From Erodium maritimum (taxonomy: Eukaryota; Streptophyta; Magnoliopsida; Geraniales; Geraniaceae), in contig OY997588.1 in assembly GCA_963921825.1 (NCBI GenBank), forward strand, positions 72,495,020-72,559,019: a DNA stretch of 64,000 bases, written 5' to 3'. Under the pieces are notes generated by a model that worked only from the letters and a program-made list of their open reading frames with translations, did no database searches and had not been told where the DNA came from. Positions 11,101-19,006 of this stretch are shown here, one piece after another (position 1 is the first letter of the stretch; every line of letters begins with the position of its first letter). The position numbers and the translations under genes are program-made.

Positions 11101-14100
11101 TAACACCTTAGAGAGGATCTTGTAGGGGCCTGAGACCAAACTGATTGGCCTATAATCTTCAAAAGAAAGAGGAGGTTGAACTTACATCGAGAAAATATAA
11201 GAATAATAAGCTATTTATAAAGGTTAGAATCACACAAACTAACAAGGTTGACCTTTTAATTATGAAAACCCGACCCGATGTAAATGACCATTTACATTTA
11301 GAAATATTACTTTTCTCCGTTTACATTATATGTGTTTTGTAATTTCTAACCTTCATATATACATGTTTTACAATTTGAAACCCTTGCGTGTACATTTTTT
11401 CATGGTTGCTTTTAAAGTTTGCAAAAACAAATAACCATATATGGTAGTGGATTCGAAGATGAAAAATAATTGGGAAATGGCTTTTTCAAAAAAATATAAT
11501 AATTCGTCGATAGTATTTACAGAACATGTATAATTTATCGTAAATTTTTATCATTATTTCTACAAAATTTCAAACATCAATTCCACATATGCAAATGCAT
11601 TGCAGTAGTAATTTGGTTGAAAACGCAGGACGAGGTCGAATCTGAGATGAGGAGACTAAAGCTAGAGTTGAAGCAAACAATGGACATGTACAGTGCAGCA
11701 TGCAAAGAAGCTCTTACAGCGAAACAGAAGGTACACACAAAATTGAATCCATGGATAATTGTGAAGAATGGTAGGGTAATTTAAGCCTTTTTGTAAGTTG
11801 AGATTGTCTTGTAAATAACGTTGAAAATTGTTACATTTAGCAAATATTCTTAAACCGTGAACTATAGCGTCAAAAATCGATAACTTTTTACTGTTATTCG
11901 TAACTCTTTTTTTTTATAATTGCATAAAAAAAAGTTTTTGACGATTTAACCTTTATAAATTTGAATTTATAAAATAAAAAATAAATAGCAAAAAATCCAA
12001 AAATTGTTATTTCTTGAATTTCTTACTTTTTATACGGTACAAAGAGAGAGAAAACTAAAAGATATGAAAATTTGAACCTTTTTTTTCTACTTATTATTTT
12101 TAGTCTAAAACACAAGGGTAAAATAATCCTTTCCGTACAAATTGAAACAAACAGACAAGTCCAGGCTTTTATTGTGCAGTTATAAAAAAATGGCTACAAA
12201 ATCCAAAAAAAATAGCTAAAGAAAATTTCCTATAAATTATTCCATCATTCTTTACAAGAGGAGAAATCTAGTACAAACTACGTCTTAACCTAAAAACCGT
12301 GAGAACCAATATAAGCCATCTATTTTAAGAATGGAGTGATGAGATACAATTGAGTTGTTGACTACAAAAAAACATCATTTTTTTTAGTAAGTGGGAAAGA
12401 TTTTTTTAGTAAAACTATCATATTACTTTTTTTTTACCAATTCACTAATTTAATTTTTCCCGGTTCGTTTGAACTCCGATTGGCTTCAAACTTGCGCCAT
12501 TAGTTTTGTTTTTTCAAGGGTTTTCTATCAAGATCACTCATGAATATATTTTGAAGCACACTTTTTATTTATTTATTTCGGGGCTGATTTCAAAAAAACA
12601 AAATTATGCATGAGTAATTTTTATCAACACTTTGCTCTGCTTTTATCAACACTTTTACAATATTCCCGGTTCGTTTGAACTCCGATTGGCTTCAAACTTA
12701 CGCCATTAGTTTTTTTTTTTCAAGGGTTTTCTATCAAGATCACTCATGAATATATTTTGAAGCACACTTTTTATTTATTTATTTCGGGGCTGATTTCAAA
12801 AAAACAAAATTATGCATGAGTAATTTTTATCAACACTTTGCTCTGCTTTTATCAACACTTTTACAATGGTTTTATCAACACTTTACACTGGGTTTATCAC
12901 CTCATTTCCAAAATTGATCATGATTTTATCACATCATCACGTGTTTTATGAACACTAGTTTTATCAACACCAAACACTAGGTTTATCATTAAGTTACGTG
13001 TGTTTTATCACCCACATCACATGTTTTTTTTGAAGCACGAAAAAAAGAATTATTTCGGGGCTGATTTAAAAAAAAAATTATATCTGGGTAATTTATATCA
13101 ACACTTTACATTGATTTTATCAACACTTTACACTGGTTTTATCAACACTAAACACTAGTTTTATCACCTCATTTTCCGAAACCGAACATTATTTTTATCA
13201 CCTCATCACGTGTTTTTATGAACACTAGTTTTATCAACACTAAACACTATGTTTATCATTAAATTACATGTGTTTTTATCACCCCATCACATGTTTTTTT
13301 ATCAATGCTAAACTCTAGTTTATCACACTTATTATCAAAATTGAACATGGTTTTTATCACCTCATTATTTGTTTTTTATCACCTCAGTACATGTTTTTAT
13401 CAACATTTTAGCACTAGTTTGATACCTCCGGTATAAAATATTTATTAGTGAAGATTTATCAACACTTAACATTATTTTTATCACCCCGATATACCTTTTT
13501 TATTTTCGTGCTTCAAAATATATTCATGATTGATCTTGATTTAAAGCCCTTGAAAAAATAAAAATATTGGCGCAAGTTTGAAGCTAACGGAGTTCAAACG
13601 AATCGGGAAATATTAAATTAGTGAATTGGCGAAGAAAAAAATGAACACTTGTCCACATGACACCATGTATGCCCTTGCTTGTGTGAGAAATAATGAAAGT
13701 GGGTGGAATTGGGGTGGAATTGGGGTGATGATGTGGCATCATGGTGAATATTGGATCTTACGTATGTGTGGCTATGATTGGTTCTCACGGTTTTTAGGTT
13801 AAGAGTGGTTTGTAGCCGATTTCACCTCTTCTTTACAATTATCCTGTATATTATTTTCAACTATCGGCAGAAAAGTTTTCTGCCGATTTCTTTTCATACC
13901 TCCAGGATCTGTAGGGGGTTTTGTCTCTCAGTGTTGCAGAGAGCTTTGGTTTGATTGTTTGTTTTAGTCTTTTGCTTGTTTTTCTTGCCTGAGTTGGTTG
14001 GTGGTTAGTCGCAGGAGCTTGTTGATTATGTTGTATGTATCCCTGGTTTAGGATGATCGGTTCATAGCTTGGTTTCCTATGGCTGGGGAGGATTTTAGGG

Positions 14101-17100
14101 GGTTTCTTGGAGTGCTAGCTTTGGTTAATTTTGTGGTGTGTAAGTCTCTTGTTGGGCTTTCGCTTTCCTTTGTAATTTGGTTGTTTTGAGAGTTTAACTC
14201 TTGGCCTTTTCTTTATTTCAAAGAATTGGTCCATCAATAATAATTTGCTGATAAAAAAATCTATCGGCAGAAAAGCAATAGGGACCGACCCTAACTAACA
14301 TGGTTGAGATTATTTCAGGCGAAAGAGTTGACGATGGTAGACAACGGAAGAAGTGAAGCATCAACAGTTGTCATTCAAGATGACATTAGGTATAGACGGT
14401 ATACTATTGAAGAAATTGAAGCGGCCACCGAATCCTTTTCTGAATCTCGAAAAATAGGTGAAGGAGGCTATGGGCCAGTTTATAAGTGCCGTCTTGATCA
14501 TACGCCTGTTGCAGTAAAGTGTTTACGTCCAGATGCAGCTCAAGGAAGAACACAATTTAACCAAGAGGTGAGTGACATAAAAACTAATTTTCTATGATAC
14601 TATATAATTCTTGTTTAAAACAGATAATTTAATCGGGTTTATTTCATAATTAAAAAGTCAATTTTATTTGTTGGGTTTGACTATAACCACTATTGTGACA
14701 TTGTTATGACCAAGGTGTAGATGTCAAATCTTACACGTGATGGATAATGTTGAAATATTACTGAGAGAACCAAAAACTGATCTGTCAATGACATTTCCTC
14801 TCAAAATATGAACCTTCATCACCTTCGCTATCACGTACATACCTAGTATAAGATCAGTCTAACAATAGCGAGGAAATTGACAAGTTCAACTTAGGTAGTG
14901 ATATTGATATGGACAATGAGGATGTCTGCGACGATGAGGAATCTTTATCGTTAGTTTTTTTTGGCTCCTTCTAAGTTTTGAAGCTCTCGTAGTGGCTGGC
15001 GTTTTAGTGATCTCCTGTGTTTTGGTATTGTTTTTTTTATTTCCTTTTTGTTGCCTATTTTTTAGCTCTTTTGAGTAGGTTGGCTTAGGAGAGTGTAGTT
15101 AGTTTTTTGTGGGTGGTTTTTTTGGCTTTTGGCTTTGGATCTGCATTTTAAAGGTCTTTAGGATGATTTTTTTAGTTGTATCTCCTCTTTTTGAGTTTTT
15201 CTTAGAAACCTAAAGCATTAGTAAAACCATCGCTTATAGAAAAAATATAAGATCAATTCCAATGTTTTTTTATCAGTAAATATATAGATGGTTCCAGCTT
15301 TGAAAATCAAAGCAGGATCAAGGATTAAATCCCCAGATACAAAGAAAATGGCATTTCAAAAATATGAACCCAGAAACAGAGAAGAGGATCAGAAAACCCC
15401 ACAATAAGTACCAAGAAGAACATGAAACTAAGACAGCAAAAACAACAAAAACAAACAGAGAAACAAGGGCCTCAGGCCAAAAAAACAAATAGCAAATACA
15501 GAAGATCCCGGGCCTCCAACCCTCAGAGTCCGAAAAGAAGCCCAAACAGAAAAGGAAGCCCAAGAAAAGAAGAAAGAGCCTCACCCAAAACGACGCAACC
15601 AAGCCTGAGCTTCACGAACCAACGCCGAAGAGCGGCCTCCACCTCGCCAATCTCAGCACCAGAAGCAACCCAAGGCCAGCACTTACAGAAAGAGAAGAGG
15701 CAGATCTTCCGAATTCGTCGCCGGAAAGACGAAGACAGAAAACGAGCCAGTGAGACGAAGCCTACATCGACGCTGAACGCCCTCACCACCAACCAAAAAC
15801 CAGCTCAACCTGCACTACTCGGTTAATTGACGAAAAACTCGCCAGAACCAACACCCGCGACGATTTCGGAGTAGAGTTCGTCTCAGAAATCACGGAACTA
15901 CTTTATCTCTTAGTTTATTTTGAGACAAAACATCTCTCTAAATGGGTGATTTATCTCACAGACACACCGATTCAAAGGTATTTTTATCCCAAAATAAATT
16001 AAAGAAGTAAATGGGGATTAATCTACTACTACTTGTGTGCAGTTGGTAATAAAGTTTATGGAGTAAATTTTTTTAGAAAAAAGATTTCGGGTGCATGTTT
16101 TTACACTTACCCCAAATATTAATCCCACGTAAGTTTTTCTTTTTTTGAAATGGGCAAACAGAGATGGGTACTATGCCAATCCAAAGATTATAGAGTAGGG
16201 TCAAATGATCCTGGGTACCAGAATATTGTCCGAGCCTCCTATCGGCGACCCAGCTCTCATGGTCCCGTTGAAAACTCTACTTTTCATCGTAGATACATAC
16301 TGAGGACAACCTCTTACCAGATGTTCCAAATTATTGAAACTAAAATTGAAAACAAAACAACAGAATAAAATCCAACTAAAACAATTCACTGAAACTGCAT
16401 CCAAACTAAAACAAGAAAAGCGAGCTGCTTTCTTGCTCCTCCCGGAACGGCCAAGCAACTTCGGTCCTAGGTCATGACGGTCGGCCTAGGATCCCAAATC
16501 CACTGACTGTATCCTTCCAAAACCTTCTCCAAGCGGCTCATACAGGTGTTCAGTTGGTAAAATTTTACTGAAACCAAACCTCGACAAATCGAGGCCATAT
16601 GCTATGGAGGTCGATATTGGAATATCCCTGGAGGCTCGTTGTAGTCTCTTAGACTCAGTGTAAAGTCTCTTAGACTCGGTGCTTGGAAAAGGGAGGAGGG
16701 GGAAGCCCACTGACGACAGAATCTTGTAACGTTGCGAGGAGAGTTAAGGGTAGCGGAGAAGCAAAACTTGTGGCGGAGAAGGATCGTGGACGGTGGTGGC
16801 GGTGCACTTTTGGTGGATCCGTGACCGACAGATGATGGAGCTGTTGTGTTCGGGCAGAGAATGAAGACGACTGTTGAAAGAGAGGCTCGAGAAGAGGAGA
16901 AGGAGGGGAAGAGAACTACACTGCCAACCTCCATGGTCACAACCATGGAGGCTGTCGGCGGCTACGAAGGTTTTTGGGAGAGACGCTATGCAAGAGAGAG
17001 TTTAGGGTTTTTTCTTTTCTTTTTTCGAGTCTTGAATTTAACCGACTTTAATCCCACATAAGTTTTTTTTTTGAAATGGGTACTGAGGAAGTGCATTATT

Positions 17101-18185
17101 GTCAATCAAAGAATTACATAGTGGGAGTTACCTCGGGATCCAGAATATAGTCCGGGTGCATCGAAACGGACCCGACGCTTATGGACCCATAAAACTAGTC
17201 TACTTTACATCGTAGAAAAAACCTGAGGAGATCTTCTTATCGACATTTCAAAAGTTTTAAAACCCGAATGAAAATACAAACTAAACAAAAGGTAATTCAA
17301 TCTTCCGCACTAAATTTGTTTGTCATGTACAGTCTATACGCAAAGGGAGTTGACCAAAAACTTGACCTTGATTTATTGAGATCAACCTTTTTCATTTCAA
17401 TGCCAATTCGAACAACTCATACTAAGTCTTGTGTGTGACTGATGCAGGTAGAAGTGCTGACTTGCATACGACACCCCAACATGGTCCTCCTCCTCGGTGC
17501 TTGCCCGGAGTACGGTTGCCTTGTCTACGAGCACATGGCTAACGGAAGCTTAGAAGATTGCCTCTTCCGAAAAAAAAACACCCCAGCACTCTCGTGGCAA
17601 CTAAGGTTCCGAATCTCCGCCGAGATCGCGACGGGCCTACTCTTCCTCCACCAAACCAAGCCGGAACCGTTAGTCCACCGCGACCTCAAGCCCGGTAACA
17701 TTCTACTAGACAACAACTACGTAAGTAAAATCAGCGATGTTGGGTTGGCCAAACTCGTCCCCAACATTGCCGAGTGTCACATGACTGCAGCGGCCGGGAC
17801 ATTTTGTTACATCGACCCGGAGTACCAACAAACCGGGATGCTTGGTGTGAAGTCCGACGTTTATTCGTTGGGGATATTGCTTCTGCAGATAATAACGGTA
17901 AAGCCAGCGATGGGTTTGGCTCATAACGTTGAAAGGGCGATCGAGAAGGGGAAGTTGTTTGAAATGTTGGACCCGGCCGTGCCAGATTGGCCTAGGGAAG
18001 AAGTGTTTTGTTTTGCACGACTAGCGCTTCGATGCGCGGAGCTGAGGCAGAAAGACAGGCCGGACTTGGGCAAGGAAGTCTTGCCGGAGCTCAGTAGGTT
18101 GAGAGACATTGCTGAAGAAAGTATGGGACAAGTCTCGTTAATCAGCGGCGGAGCGGGCCCTTCCCCTACTTCACATCTTAGGTAA
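1366..18185 (+). CDS. USP-domain receptor-like cytoplasmic kinase, 8 exons
   Basis: Inferred exons: 1366-1549, 1628-1719, 1808-2126, 5379-5427, 5989-6334, 11629-11730, 14319-14567 and 17448-18185. Each junction has GT-AG ends and the phases agree, giving 2079 nt, 692 residues and stop TAA. Residues 1-190 form a UspA-like nucleotide-binding fold. Residues 200-330 are a Ser/Asp-rich linker with repeated 'DISF(I/V)SS' motifs, 331-364 a helix, and about 393-680 a Ser/Thr kinase. From memory of the family, this is the plant USP-kinase group (RLCK IX, related to PUB35/PUB52 types), probably soluble stress-signalling kinases. No U-box follows the kinase and no membrane segment is seen. The helical linker before the kinase is shorter than usual. 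The exon 5 acceptor is the least certain boundary: 5989, or an in-frame alternative near 6020. Introns reach 5.3 kb because of transposons. Confidence 0.82.
2904..4880 (-). mobile_element. LINE ORF1 relic (DUF4283 plus zinc knuckle) in intron 3
   Basis: On the minus strand 4073-3654 encodes 'WSFKHAPLILEDLKRG', 'GLQLGESLG' and a knuckle 'CFHCGCIGHQETEY', typical of the DUF4283/zf-CCHC_4 ORF1 of plant L1-type LINEs. The flanking minus frames 4463-4191 and 3390-3058 look like the N-terminal and low-complexity C-terminal parts of the same protein. The frame is interrupted, the last knuckle ligand position reads Tyr, no reverse transcriptase is attached and no poly(A) end was found. This is an old decayed fragment with approximate edges, in opposite orientation to the host gene. 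Confidence 0.65.
4881..5526. other. Intronic AT-rich sequence around exon 4
   Basis: Apart from the small inferred exon 4 (5379-5427, 49 nt, encoding about 'RSTFRPRNINDDPQE'), nothing is recognised. Exon 4 is supported only by its acceptor after 'ggtgcag', its donor 'gtaagc' and the phases on both sides. Confidence 0.45.
5527..5950. mobile_element. MULE-type MITE in intron 4
   Basis: The ends form terminal inverted repeats: the left begins 'ggataaattacaaatacct' and the right end reversed begins 'gggtaaattacaaatacct', with similarity continuing about 50 bp inward. The flanks are 9-bp near-direct repeats, 'attaatcaa' at 5518-5526 and 'attgatcaa' at 5951-5959. A 424-bp non-coding element with a 9-bp target duplication fits a Mutator-like MITE. 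Confidence 0.7.
5732..5757. repeat. (TA)n microsatellite
   Basis: An uninterrupted run of TA dinucleotides lies in the centre of the MITE at 5527-5950. It is probably polymorphic in length. Confidence 0.9.
6601..6740. repeat. Diverged repeat, partner at 11170-11300
   Basis: This stretch resembles 11170-11300 in the same orientation. Both contain 'gaaaatataag', 'ataataag', 'aaggttgac' and 'tctgacccgatgtaa' or 'cccgacccgatgtaa'. The two copies bracket the intron 5 LINE. They may be terminal repeats of a very small retrotransposon or two copies of an unrecognised family. The identity was judged by eye. Confidence 0.45.
6859..11165 (-). mobile_element. 5'-truncated L1-type LINE (ORF2) in intron 5
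   Basis: The minus-strand 3' end is 'aatttgctgat' plus an A tract at 6860-6869. Upstream on that strand lie a zf-RVT zinc finger ('CSLCAEELEEEDHLYLHC', about 7750-7690), the thumb/connection ('LIKSSLSSLPLYFMTLYKAP'), and the reverse-transcriptase palm with 'QFADT', where a functional enzyme has FADD. The more N-terminal fragment 'LVSGPYKILSK' lies beyond a nested solo LTR at 10979-11165. ORF2 is broken by at least one frameshift, around 8603-8690. The endonuclease and ORF1 are absent, so it was 5'-truncated on insertion or later lost its 5' part. No target duplication was found. Confidence 0.85.
9291..10978 (-). mobile_element. Solo LTR of Copia family C1
   Basis: This complete 1688-bp C1 LTR has polarity TGTTAGTC to CCCAACA on the minus strand. 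It is flanked by the 5-bp direct repeat TTAAG (9286-9290 and 10979-10983) and no internal retrotransposon sequence is attached. It lies within the reverse-transcriptase region of the intron 5 LINE, so it is younger than that LINE. Solo LTRs arise by recombination between the two LTRs of a full element. Confidence 0.93.
11170..11300. repeat. Diverged repeat, partner at 6601-6740
   Basis: This is the right-hand member of the repeat pair around the intron 5 LINE, in the same orientation as the left member. The stretch from 11300 to exon 6 at 11629 is AT-rich and otherwise unrecognised. Confidence 0.45.
11731..12247. other. AT-rich intron 6 sequence
   Basis: Nothing recognisable lies between exon 6 and the target duplication of the MULE-like element. 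Homopolymer A/T runs are frequent and no convincing inverted repeat or coding stretch was found. Confidence 0.5.
12459..12870. repeat. Two tandem units of about 206 bp in the MULE-like element
   Basis: The block starting 'cccggttcgtttgaactcc' at 12459 is repeated almost identically at 12665. The near-identity means the duplication is younger than the element itself, whose two outer arms have diverged more. Confidence 0.9.
12840..13490. repeat. Degenerate 'tttatcaacac' minisatellite
   Basis: Variants of 'tttatcaacac' and 'tttatcacctcat' recur many times at irregular 20-40 bp spacing. They are non-coding and confined to the MULE-like element. Confidence 0.8.
13861..14275 (+). mobile_element. 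5'-truncated LINE tail, 15-bp target duplication
   Basis: A perfect direct repeat 'ctatcggcagaaaag' lies at 13861-13875 and 14261-14275. The 385-bp insert is a LINE 3' UTR ending 'aatttgctgat' plus A tract, the same tail as the LINEs at 6859 and 20804. The insert's first bases 'ttttctgccgat' are an inverted copy of part of the target duplication. The right duplication ends 43 bp before exon 7. Confidence 0.9.
14319..14567 (+). CDS. Exon 7 of USP-kinase: kinase N-lobe
   Basis: It encodes residues 365-447. 'RRYTIEEIEAATESFSESRKI' leads into the glycine loop GEGGYGPV (411-418) and the ATP-anchoring Lys431 in VAVK. The acceptor follows 'tatttcag' and the donor is 'gtgagt', both phase 0. The stretch 'AKELTMVDNGRSEAS' replaces a long charged helix usually found before 'RYRRYT' in this family, as I recall it, so the exon is roughly 70 codons shorter than in typical members. 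Confidence 0.85.
14847..15255 (+). mobile_element. Short LINE-derived retroposon in intron 7
   Basis: A 10-bp direct repeat 'tataagatca' (14847-14856, 15246-15255) flanks an insert that ends 'cgcttatag' plus an A tract. This tail resembles that of the ORF1-only retroposon at 20645 ('gcttat' plus A tract), so both may belong to one LINE lineage distinct from the 'tgctgat' lineage. Most of the insert is T/G-rich 3' UTR-like sequence. Confidence 0.6.
15265..15840 (-). mobile_element. LINE-derived retroposon with UTR-like sequence
   Basis: On the minus strand it ends with 'tttactgat' plus an A tract (15266-15272), close to the 'tttgctgat' LINE tail. Its 5' portion is a C/T-rich leader-like sequence without reverse transcriptase. 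It may be an internally deleted LINE consisting of 5' leader plus 3' tail. The right edge is approximate and no target duplication was found. Confidence 0.5.
16120..17062 (-). mobile_element. Retroposon with 14-bp target duplication, intron 7
   Basis: Near-identical direct repeats 'taatcccacgtaag' (16120-16133) and 'taatcccacataag' (17049-17062) flank a 915-bp insert with its A tract at the left, so sense is minus. The 5' part is a C/T-rich leader with a short frame (16946-16602, Ser/Pro-rich, unrecognised). The 3' part is shared with the neighbour at 17063-17330. This fits a non-autonomous LINE derivative mobilised through its poly(A) tail. Confidence 0.65.
17063..17330 (-). mobile_element. 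Older relative of the adjacent retroposon
   Basis: This stretch matches the 3' part of the 16134-17048 retroposon from its T tract ('tttgaaatgggtac') through 'gttacctcgggatcc', but is more diverged. The younger copy sits directly beside the poly(A) end of this one. The end near 17330 is approximate. Confidence 0.55.
17448..18185 (+). CDS. Exon 8 of USP-kinase: rest of kinase and C-terminus
   Basis: It encodes residues 448-692. Catalytic loop HRDLKPGN is at 524-531 with Asp526. The magnesium motif is DVG (544-546) in 'KISDVGLAKLV'; I recall DVG rather than DFG as usual in this kinase group. 'GTFCYIDPEYQQTGMLG' and 'KSDVYSLGILLLQI' are the activation-loop end and helix F region, and 'AELRQKDRPDLGK' ends the C-lobe. 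The tail 'GQVSLISGG' reaches a TAA without any U-box. Codon use is more GC-rich than in the flanking intron sequence. Confidence 0.92.
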   Translation, partial: VEVLTCIRHPNMVLLLGACPEYGCLVYEHMANGSLEDCLFRKKNTPALSWQLRFRISAEIATGLLFLHQTKPEPLVHRDLKPGNILLDNNYVSKISDVGLAKLVPNIAECHMTAAAGTFCYIDPEYQQTGMLGVKSDVYSLGILLLQIITVKPAMGLAHNVERAIEKGKLFEMLDPAVPDWPREEVFCFARLALRCAELRQKDRPDLGKEVLPELSRLRDIAEESMGQVSLISGGAGPSPTSHLR

Positions 18186-18248
18186 GTAGGAGACTGTCGA
18201 GGTTCAATATGAGATGATATCATGTCACTTTCTTGAATTATATTTAGA

Positions 18249-18615
18249 TACCGTCTTGTTATCCTGAACTTTTAAGACGATCATGTTATTACACTAAATT
18301 ATGCACAAAATCATGTAACTAGCATTATCTTCGTGGCACTACCCTCAGTGAAAAGTTTAAAGACCCATACTGCATGACAAATTGATTGCCTTCAACGTAA
18401 TGTTCGTTTTATGTATTTTTTTTAAGTAATGTGCAAGACAATTTGATCATTTGACATGATCGATTCTAAAGTCAAAGGGCAGTGGCGTGGTAACTTTTAA
18501 AGTTAAAAGATAGTGACATGATCCATTTTGAACTTTAAACCAATGACATGATTTTCATGCATAATTTACAATGATTATGTGGTCAGTTTCAAAGTTCAAA
18601 ATAGTGACGGAATAT
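18249..18615. mobile_element. MITE-like inverted-repeat element downstream of the gene
   Basis: The left end ('accgtcttgttatcctgaac') and the reversed right end ('ttccgtcactattttgaac') pair imperfectly for about 70 bp, including 'aaattatgca' and 'aaaatcatg' on both arms. No coding sequence is present. The target duplication is unclear, so superfamily and exact ends are open. It may lie in the 3' UTR of the kinase gene. Confidence 0.55.
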
Positions 18616-19006
18616 TTTTTATCGTAGAAAAGTAAATACATTTAAAGAGTGTGGATCTCAAGTAGAGAACCACGAATCAATAAACAAATAAAGTCTGAAG
18701 TTAAGCAATAATTATAACCAGAAAGAATCCTAATACTCAAAACGAGTAGGGGAAAAGTAGAAAACTTAAACGCCTAGGGAAAAATATGAAACCAATGGGG
18801 CAAAGAGCCTCACTATAGTAACAGTGGCTCTAAACTGAGGCATGAGGGCCTTAGTAGTGTTTCTCGCAATCTGGTTAGAAGGAACAACAAATGGAACCAA
18901 ACACTTGATCCCTTTCATCCCTTCCTTTTGTTCCTCATTATTGGCCTTGTATGCAAAGTACTGCAACGTAGTCTTAGGCTCTGTTACGAAGCACAAAAAG
19001 GATTGA
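18616..19006. other. Unrecognised spacer
   Basis: No supported gene. AATAAA hexamers at 18678-18692 could serve as poly(A) signals for the kinase gene. An 87-codon minus frame (19029-18766) has no recognisable features and is not called. Confidence 0.4.

Larger units (their letters stand above)
12258..13828. mobile_element. Long-TIR MULE-like non-autonomous transposon, intron 6
   Basis: The outer ends are inverted repeats starting 'gaggagaaatc' (left) and 'gaggtgaaatc' (right, reversed), with near-identity running about 53 bp to 12310 and 13776. A further inverted block pairs about 12430-12570 with 13500-13620. A 10-bp direct repeat 'ttctttacaa' flanks it (12248-12257 and 13829-13838), as expected of Mutator-superfamily insertion. 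The 1.57-kb body has no transposase and is largely repeats of a 'tttatcaacac' motif. Confidence 0.8.

Noticed and set aside
15422-15826. A 134-codon basic plus-strand frame
   Set aside because: It is antisense to a LINE-derived retroposon, its composition mirrors a T/C-rich leader, and it has no recognisable domain.
1366-18185. Kinase gene as a pseudogene because of DVG in place of DFG and the many insertions
   Set aside because: As I recall, DVG is usual in this kinase group. The catalytic Lys and Asp are present, and all exon phases and splice sites are consistent.
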